A program made the position numbers and the translations under genes. From Primulina eburnea (Eukaryota; Streptophyta; Magnoliopsida; Lamiales; Gesneriaceae), in NCBI RefSeq assembly GCF_022965805.1, contig NC_133117.1:12982183-13046182 (forward strand): a stretch of 64,000 bases of DNA. The letters run 5' to 3'. Positions 56,266-64,000 of this stretch are shown here, one piece after another; position 1 is the first letter of the stretch, and the number at the start of each line of letters is the position of its first letter. Below the pieces are notes generated by a model that saw only the letters and a list, made by a program, of their open reading frames with translations, did no database searches and was not told the origin of the DNA.

Positions 56266-59200
56266 ATTCCTCCCCCCTTTAAATAAAATTTCGTCCTTGA
56301 AATTAGAACTTACCGAATAAATCTGGACAGCGACCCTTCAAGTCCCTCTTGGTTTCCCAAGTAGCTTTCTCTTCCGAGTGATTCATCCACTTGACCTTGA
56401 CCATTGGAATGACTTTGTTTCGCAATCTTCTTTCTTGCCTTGCTAAGATCTGGACAGGTCGTTCTTCATATGTCATATTTAGAGTTAATTGAAGAGGTTC
56501 GTAATTAAGCACATATGACGGATTCGACATGTACTTCCGCAGCATTGAAATGTGGAACACATTGTGAACTCCTGCAAGCACTGGTGGCAATGCCACTCTA
56601 TAAGCTAGTGTCCCAATCCTCTCCAAAATATCAAACGGACCTATAAATCTTGGACTAAGCTTGCCTTTCTTGCCAAAACGCATAACACCCTTCATAGGTG
56701 CTATTTTCACAAATACATGGTCGCTCACTGCAAACTTTAAGTCCCTTCGTCTTTTGTCCGCATAACTCTTTTGTCGGCTTTGTGCAGTCTTCATTCTCTC
56801 ACGAATTTTGACTACAGGCGCGACAGTCTCTTCAATCACATCCGGACCAATATCTATTCTTTCCCCAACCTCGTCCCAATGAATAGGAGATCTACACTTC
56901 CTTCCATAAAGTGCCTCAAAAAGAGCCATTCCGATTTATGGTTGGAAACTGTTATTGTAAGTGAACTCCACTAGATGTAACTTTGGCTCCCAACTGCCTT
57001 GGAAATCAATAACACATGCTCGCAGTAGATCCTCCAAAATCTGTATAACACTTTCTGACTGACCATCGGTCTGAGGATGGAATGTTGTATTGAACAATAC
57101 CTTGGTCCCCATCACTGGATGTAGACTTTTCCAAAAAGATGACGTGAACCTCGGATCTCTGTCAGAAACAATAGACACTGGTATCCCATGCAGACGAAAT
57201 ATTTCTCGAACATACAACTCTGCATACTGAATCATGGTGAATGTCGTCTTAATAGGTAGAAAATGCACTGATTTCGTAAGACGATCAACTATCACCCTAA
57301 TGGCATTCAATCCCTTAACAGTCTTTGGCAATCCCACAACAAAGTCCATAATGATATTTTCCCATTTCCACTGGGGAATAGGTAGTGGCTTCAATTTCCC
57401 CGTTGGTCTTTGATGCTCAGCTTTAACCTGCTGGCAAGTCAAACACTCAGATACAAATCTCAAAATATCCCTCTTCATGCCTGGCCACCAATATAACAAC
57501 TGCAAATTCTGGTACATCTTTGTACTCCCCGGATGGATGGAGTAAGGTGTGTCATAGGCCTCCTTCATAATAAGGATTCTCAAAGAATCGTCGCTAGGGA
57601 CCCATAGACGGTCTCGATAACGAACTAAACCATCCACAACTGAATATAGATTCCGGCCCTTGGCTTCATCTCTAGCTCTCCACTTTTGTAACTGCTCATT
57701 AGTAGAGTGTCCATCACGAATTCTGTCTCTCAAAGTTGACTGTACTGATAATGTGGCAAGATTAAGGGCCTCACCCCTAGCATACACTGTAAGCTCAAAC
57801 CGCTGTATCTCGGATTGCAAGGGTCTTTGAAGTGATAGATGAGTGATAACCGCGGCTTTTCTACTCAAAGCGTCTGCCACGACGTTAGCACTCCCCGGAT
57901 GGTAGCTAATGTCACAGTCATAATCCTTCACTAACTCAAGCCATCTGCGATGTCTCATATTCAACTCCTTTGGGTGAAGAAGTATTTCAAACTTTTATGG
58001 TCGGTGAATATCTTGCACTTCTCCCCATAAAGGTAGTGTCTCCAAATTTTTAGTGCAAAGACTACTGCTGCAAGCTCAAGATCATGAGTAGGGTAGATAT
58101 TTTCGTGAATTTTCAGCTGCCTCGACGCATAGGCAATACCTCGGACGTTTTGCATCAGAACTGCGCCCAAACCAAGTTTAGAAGCGTCGGTATAAAGAAC
58201 ATACTCCCCTTGCCCCGAGGGCATAGATACCACTGGTGCTGATATCAAGGCTTGCTTCAACTTGTCAAAACTGTCTTGACACTCAGGTCCCCAAATAAAC
58301 TTAGCATTTTTCCTTGTCAAGGCGGTCATAGTTACCGCTATAGATGAGAACCCCTGTGTAAACTTACGATAATAACCAGCTAGTCCCAGGAAACTGCGAA
58401 TCTCGGTGACACTCCCATTCTTTCACTGCTTCCACTTTACCTGGATCAACTTCAACACCATCACTAGAAATGATGCGGCCTAAAAATGCCACTCTATCAA
58501 GCCAAAACTCGCACTTGCTGAATTTTGCATAAAGCTTTCTATCTTGCAGTACTTGCAGTGCTGTCCTCAAGTGACGACTATGCTCTCTCTGCTCTTGGAA
58601 TAGATCAATATGTCATCAATGAAGACTATAATGAACTGATCTAGATACGGCTGAAATACGCGATTCATGAGATCCATGAAGATCGCTGGCGCATTGGTCA
58701 ACCGAAGGGCATGAACATAATCTCATAGTGCCCATATCTCGTGCGAAAAGCCGTCTTGTGCACATCTGACTCTTTTACTTTCAATTGATGGTATCCAGAT
58801 CGCAGATCAATCTTAGAAAATACCGATGCTCCTTGCAACTAATCAAATAAATCTTCAATTCTTGGCACTGGATACGTATTTTTGATAGCGACTCTGTTAA
58901 GCTCTCGATAATCAATACAAAGACTCATACTGCTATCCTTCTTTTTCACCAATAACACCGGAGCACCCCTTGGAGAGTAACTAGGGCAAATGAAACCCTT
59001 ATCTAGCAATTCTTGGATTTGATTTTTTAGCTCTTTCATTTCGGCAGGTGCTAGACGATAAGGTGCTTTTGATATAGGAACTGTACACGGCATTAGATCA
59101 ATATAGAATTCTACTTCATGGTCAGGCGGAATGCCAGAAACGTCCTCGGGAAAGACGCTCTGAAAATCTCGCACAATATCAACATCTTCTAACTTCTGAC

Positions 59201-59668
59201 TGATGGATTCATGTGTAGTAGTGACACATGCCAGAAAATATTGACATCCACGCTTAATAAGCTTCCTCGCACATAGACAAGAGATAATGTGTGCCATTTG
59301 CTTGTTTCTTGTCGCCTCGAAGACAAAAGATTTACCACTAGATGGCCTAATATATACCGATCGCTAACGAAAATCAATCAAAGCTCCATTAGTTGGTAGC
59401 CAATCCATCTGAAGTATAATATCGAATTCGGGCATCGGAAGCACGATAAGATCTGCCCGAACAACATCTTTGAATAACCGAAGCTCCAGATTCTTAACAA
59501 TCTTAGACATGAGCATTTGATCACCGGATGGAATAGAAACTTTGAAACCCAAACTCATATCATGAAGAGTAATTCTCAGTCTTTTGATGAAGGTTTCTGA
59601 TATGAAAGAATGTGTAGCTCCTGAATCTAGCAATGCATAGGTAGCTATACCTAGAATGATGATCCTCC
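56266..59668 (-). pseudogene. pol: E3 pol (protease to chromodomain), multiply broken
   Basis: Protease (59633-59364) has an intact MLDSGATHSFISE. A TAG at about 59364 interrupts the linker. RT N-part (59297-58839) has [17 protein letters not shown] and [20 protein letters not shown], and ends at a TAG (58839) in EDLFD-stop-LQGAS. RT continues with frameshifts near 58710 and 58600 and again 58570-58364 ([15 protein letters not shown]). RNase H (58329-57961) has [15 protein letters not shown]. Integrase (57964-56936) has the zinc finger [25 protein letters not shown] and IVSDRDPRFTSSFWKSLHP. After a TAA at 56933 the C-terminus and chromodomain follow (KVKWMNHSEEKATWETKRDL) to 56303. Domain order and chromodomain confirm a chromovirus. 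Confidence 0.85.
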
Positions 59669-60278
59669 CTGCAGCGAAAAATGTCTTTTAAATGTTTTCG
59701 TGTTGAACTTAAGGAGTTACTATCATTAATTTTCCCAAGTTGTATGAAGACTGAGTGTCGAACTGAAGCATTTCATGAAAATTGTATTTTAGCCCTTACA
59801 TTTTCGAACTTTTTGCATTCTAGTCCCAAATTCGGATAATTGCAATTTGGCCCTTCTATTTTCGCAAATTTTCATTTTAGTCCCTGAAGTTTTCGAAAAT
59901 TTCATTCATGGTCCTTAAGAGTTCGGTAATTGCTTTTGGTCCCTTAATTATCGAAAATTACATTTAGACCTCATATTTTCAAAATTGCACTTTTGGTCCT
60001 CAAAATTATCGAAAAGCCTAGAAATCCCTTAGTTATGATTTTCTTTAATTTTGGCTCTAAAATTTTTTATTTGGAATTATTTCATCCTTCACATAAAATA
60101 AGGCACAAAATTCATATCATTTTCTATGGTTTCTAAAATCATAACTTAAATCCAACTAAGTAGAGCATGTAACCTAATTTTTACTTGGTTAACTCCTTTT
60201 CCCAATTCAATTCTAATATCCAATTTAACATTTTATGCAATAATAAGCAATATAAAAATGTTAAATGACTAGGTTAAC
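59669..60278 (-). other. Putative gag-protease intron of E3 (610 bp) with a minisatellite
   Basis: Donor ACG^GTTAACC at 60279/60278; acceptor TTTTCGCTGCAG^GG at 59669. The position is the same as in E1 and E2 (between DTTLIT and the strand before LDSGA). Simple joining leaves the frame one base short, which fits loss of one G at the donor. The interior (59780-60010) contains about six degenerate ~45 bp repeats of the type ttttagtcccnnaattttcgaaaat, which explains its greater length. Confidence 0.55.
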
Positions 60279-61376
60279 CGTGATAAGCGTAGTGTCTGCT
60301 TCCTCCTTCGCTTCTTCAGCATTCATTACATAAGCTCGTCCTACAGTAGGTGCTTTCCTCTTCGGGCAATCAGCAGCTTTGTGCCCATTCTCTTTTCAAT
60401 AGAAACACTTGTATGTCCCCCATTCACACTTGCCAAGATGCGGGCGATTGCACTCCTGGCATAGTTTCCTCTCAGCAGGCTGTGGTGCTCCTAGATTTTG
60501 TGGCCTTTGCTGTCCTTGTTTCTTGTTTTGACCTTGGGGCTTTTGGGGCCCTTGAGGTCTAGAAGGACTTGTATATTGCTTCTTGTTTGGCTGATTGTTA
60601 TTATGGTGTTGTTGCCTCTTGCGCTGAATCTCAAACTCAATATCCCTCATAGCTTGCTCAGACTTGAATGCACATGTAGTAGCAGTAGCATAATCCAATG
60701 GGTGCATCATCATAACATTGTTGCGCAGAGTAGGACGTAGACCATCCATGAAGTATCTGAGTTTCTCCGCAGGCTCTCTTGCAATAAGGGGTAAAAAGTT
60801 ACAACCCCTATCAAATTTCTTTACATAGTCGGCAACAGACAAGTCTCCATGACGGAGGCTCATAAACTCCCTCTTTGGTCGACCTTTAACATCCGCAATG
60901 AAATATTTCTCATAGAAAATCTCTTTGAATTGAGGCCAAGTGATAGTAGCAAGGTTAACACCACGCTCGACTCCTTCCCACCACAATGAAGCATCATCCA
61001 TAAGTAGATAAGTGGTACACCTCACACGGTCAGCATTCCTCATATTTAGATAACAGAAGTGTACCTCAAGTGAACGAATCCAGCTCTCAGCATCAAATGG
61101 ATCGGTGGTGCCAGAAAATTCTTTTGGCCCTAGCCTCCGAAACTGATCATAGATATCTTGTGGTGGCCTAGGCGCCTGCTGTAACTGCTATAACTGTAAC
61201 TGTTGCTGCTGCAACTGGTGTTGCTGTAACTGTTGCTCGAATAGACGAGACATCCCCTCAAGAGCACGAGTAGCAGCATCTGGCGGTGGTGGTGGTCCAT
61301 TCCCTTGGTTATTCCCTTGACGATTCACGCTGTTCTCTTCCTGATTCTCAATAACGGGGACACGTCTAGGAGGCAT
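60279..61376 (-). pseudogene. gag: E3 gag, Gln-rich, two nonsense codons
   Basis: The start at 61376 (MPPRRVPVIENQ) is the same as in E1/E2. A Pro run is followed by a Gln/Leu-Gln repeat (QQLQQHQLQQQQLQL) broken by TAG near 61187. The capsid region is open from 61186 to 60396 (RCTTYLLMDDASLWWEGVERG, then SLRHGDLSVADYVKKFDRGC). A basic Gln-rich tail follows, with Cys cluster CQECNRPHLGKC, then KCFY and a TGA at 60396-60398 that replaces the second Cys of the CCHC knuckle (KENGHKAADCPKRK follows in frame). It ends TTLIT at the intron donor. Confidence 0.85.
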
Positions 61377-61673
61377 TTTATCTGAACATTTTCCAAATTC
61401 TAACGTAACCAACATTCATTTAAATCTACGTTTTCTAATCATGTGACATTTCCTTAATCATTTTAGCAATTTAAGCATGCAAGGCACATATACTTAAAAA
61501 AGCTAGTAAACATGTAACGTCAACATATTATTTATGTCATCAAGCAGGTAATATCATAATGAATCATATAAAGCATGTTAAAACTTACAAATTTGATGCT
61601 TGACGACTGATCTTTCCGGCGCTGATGGTGGCACAATCCTTTACAGGACCCTTGGCTCTGATACCAACTAAAA
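61377..61673 (-). promoter_or_regulatory. E3 leader and tRNA-iMet primer-binding site
   Basis: TGGTATCAGAGCC on the minus strand lies at 61653-61667, about 6 nt inside the LTR end. The leader (gaaagatcagtcgtcaag on the element strand) is shared with the plus-strand remnant at 35380-35460. Confidence 0.8.
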
Positions 61674-62102
61674 TGTCTGTCTTTTTTATTGCTTATTTAT
61701 TTTTCTTAAACATCCCACTTTCGGCCATGCATAATCTCATGAAATATTTTCATAAAATATTTTACCCCTTTAAAATAAAAACATCAAACAACTAGCATTT
61801 TTAAAATCAAATAAAATATTCAAATGTTTTACCACGCCAATGAACGTGAAACATACCATCCTCTCAAAAATAAATCTAAAGCATAAATAAATGGTCTTAA
61901 AAATATTTTAACGTAAAATCGTAATCAAAATCATAAGTGCGGAAATAGTAGAAGCGCTGGTCCTCGGGTTGTGTGCACCGTCAGTCCAGCCAAATCAAGT
62001 CTCAAGTCCTTTTTCAACCTCACCTGCATCCATCACACCTATTGAGTCTAAAGACTCAACACACCATAATCTTCATAGCAAATATACATATAAAATCTCA
62101 TG
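61674..62102 (-). repeat. E3 5' LTR, part 1
   Basis: On the plus strand starts tgtctgtcttttttattgc after the primer site. Holds the cctcgggttgtgtgcaccgtcagtcc and attgagtctaaagactcaacac blocks shared with other Tekay LTRs here. Interrupted at 62102 by the solo LTR; continues at 63821-64000 (after the TCATG duplication), which has no ORF. Confidence 0.8.
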
Positions 62103-63820
62103 TGTAATGCCCTAGATTTTATATCATGTTAAGCGAAGATTATTGAAATTGAATTGATGTGATTATAATCGGGCTATTACGAAATCAAATTGGGCCAAAC
62201 ATATGAATTACACAATTTGGGGACAGAACTGTTGGCGCCCGAGCGGTAATTGTTGACCGCCCGAGCGTCAATGTGCATCAAATTTATGTTGCGGGCAGGA
62301 GAGGTGGCTCCCGGGCGGTAGTTTGTGACCGCCCGAGCGCCAATGTGGAATTCGAAAAAGCTGAGCAGAACATTCCACTCCCGGGCGGTGAATCTCGACC
62401 GCCCGAGCGCCGACCTAAATATGGAAAATTAGCCACTTTGCTTTACATGCAAAGTAGGATATATATATAAGTTAAATTCCTTCAGAATTCATTAAGAAAA
62501 AAAAAAAAGGAAGCACGAGAAAATCTCCAAAAAATCCTTACGCCTTTTGTGAGAAATTCGTCCTTCCGATTTTGAATCTGACTGCAGTACCGTGTTCCTA
62601 GCAACGACAGCTACTACAGGACGTAAGTTTTATTACGTTTTGTTAAGATTTGAAATTATGCTATGTCCAGAATCAGATACGATTCATATATAGTGTTCTT
62701 GACATAGTAGACATCATAGAATCAAAGTCAGATTAAGAAACAGATTGATTATGAATTGTTATGAATTTCAGAGTTAAATTGACTGAGATGTGATGTCAGA
62801 TTTGTACGGTGGTTGATTATAAGTTAATGGAATTGGTATAGACTGATATGGTATCACCAGTATTGCAAGATTGTACTGTTGTATCGTCAGAATCTGATAA
62901 GACAGAGATGTCTTGATTTTAATAGAATATTGATACAGTATATTGATATTTTCATTGCCAGATTGAACAGTGACAGACTTTGAGTCAAGACTTCGATTGT
63001 ATCAGAGCGACATCAAGAAAGGTATAAATAAATGTTGATTCGGGATTGCACAACTCGAGTTAGGTTTGACTTGAGTTTCCCAAAATCACATACTTTATTT
63101 TATTGCATTGATATTTGCAGATTTATCAGATTGATATGTTTAGTCTATTGAATTATAGCAGAGCCAGAGTTTGAGTCTCGGGAAGATCAGCCTAGCTAGG
63201 GCAGAACCGCCGAGTCTCTGACAGAACCGCGAAGACTCTAGACTTACGGTGTATCGATGAGCTTAGATGTAGATCGACGTCTATTCTAGACATTCGATAC
63301 AGCATACCAAAGCCTAAATTAGATTGGGATCCCTAGATTAGAAATGAGTCCTAGATTTAGGTACAGATTTGTATTGACTCATATGGTCAGATTAGATACA
63401 TGTTTCGATGTTTATTATGCTTTTATATATGTTTTATATGATTGCATTGATACATTGTTTATACTGGGATATGTATATCTCACCGGAGTTATCCGGCTGT
63501 TGTCGTGTTTGTATGTGTGCATGGCAACAGGTGGGACAGGTTCAGGGTCACAGAGGTGAAGAAAGATCGAGATTAGAGTGGTGATTCCGGACTTGGACTA
63601 GAGATAGGGTTTAAACATTTGTTATATAGTTGTTAAACCTTAGTCGAGACTGATTGTATATAGTACGAGATGTGTACTTTATTTTATACTGAGATGTATA
63701 TACGTTTTATTTCACTACGTTCCGCATTTTAAAAAAAAATATTTTAGACCCTGTTTATTCTAATTGATTAAATTAGTCCCAATGAAGATTAAGAAGATGA
63801 TTAGCGTCCGGGTCCCCACA
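62103..63820 (+). mobile_element. Solo LTR with 5 bp target duplication (1718 bp)
   Basis: Begins TGTAATGCCCTAG, ends GGGTCCCCACA, flanked by TCATG on both sides (62098-62102 and 63821-63825). No internal region. The start TGTAATGCCC and interior (for example gcaacaggtgggacaggttcaggg near 63523, tatactgagatgtatatacg near 63690) fit a plus-oriented Tekay-type LTR. It carries CCCGAGCG/CGCCCGGGCGG palindromes at 62235-62410. Confidence 0.85.
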
Positions 63821-64000
63821 TCATGCAACAGTGAAAATATCTTTTACATAAAAATAACATTTTCATGAAATGCATAACGTAAACCTTAATATTTTTCCTC
63901 AATCATAACATGACATAATACCTTTTTTCATGATCATAAAACCTTATCCTTTGCTTTAGTGAATTCAGATCGTTAATTGTGACTTTCATCAATCCTCAAA
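63821..64000 (-). repeat. E3 5' LTR, part 2, runs off window
   Basis: Resumes with tcatgcaacagtgaaaatatc after the solo LTR. AT-rich, no ORF. Confidence 0.65.

Larger units (their letters stand above)
55976..64000 (-). mobile_element. Tekay-like Ty3/gypsy chromovirus E3, decayed; right LTR runs off window
   Basis: Minus-strand element: left (3') LTR remnant ending at 56265, pol with chromodomain, a 610 bp intron-like segment, gag from 61376, primer site, and a right (5') LTR from 61674 that is split by a solo LTR and leaves the window. It is homologous to E1/E2 throughout but clearly a different subfamily (Gln-rich Gag, longer intron). Several nonsense codons and frameshifts are present. Confidence 0.85.

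Overview
The window looks like a stretch of plant nuclear DNA, probably from a eudicot. It is almost entirely nested transposable elements. I see no ordinary single-copy host gene, no rRNA or tRNA gene, no CRISPR array and nothing bacterial. Evidence for a plant: long LTRs, tRNA-iMet primer sites (TGGTATCAGAGC) on five elements or remnants, a chromodomain at the end of one gypsy lineage, an Athila-type gypsy element with a GCGCYGTTGCCGGGG primer site, and a CACTA element end. The species cannot be named from this sequence.

Layout. 1-6542: minus-strand Ty3/gypsy chromovirus of Tekay type (E1), cut by the left edge, inserted into a minus-strand Ty1/copia element (C1, 6543-9721). 9722-15578: AT-rich and repeat DNA holding clusters of GC-rich palindromic motifs, a 145-150 bp tandem repeat and a non-autonomous CACTA element (about 13220-14351). 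15579-20931: two gypsy LTRs head to head. 20932-33163: a second minus-strand Tekay element (E2), broken by a 922 bp tandem duplication and by a solo LTR inside gag. 33034-34900: a three-copy tandem array spanning the E2 LTR/flank boundary. 33164-35505: end of a plus-strand gypsy LTR with primer site and leader. 35814-46375: plus-strand Athila-like element. 46376-55463: very young minus-strand Ty1/copia element (C2) without an integrase core. 55464-64000: third minus-strand Tekay-like element (E3), with a solo LTR (62103-63820) inserted in its right LTR.

The most interesting content is the 3' region of the Athila-like element. After a decayed gag-pol it carries two extra ORFs in the position where other Athila elements carry an env-like gene. 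One is an unrecognised Cys-rich protein of 181 aa. The other is an intronless cytokinin-activating LOG (lysine decarboxylase-like) gene with its PGGxGTxxE motif, broken by one frameshift. Both have splice-acceptor-like sequences upstream.

A second theme is a probable spliceable intron between gag and protease in all three Tekay elements (175, about 160 and 610 bp). Its splice sites are intact in E1, the donor is lost in E2, and E3 appears to have lost one base at the donor. Splicing would switch Gag to Gag-Pol. A third theme is that most nonsense codons in the Tekay copies are TAG at positions where related copies have Gln, often CAG. That fits deamination of methylated CHG sites in silenced elements.
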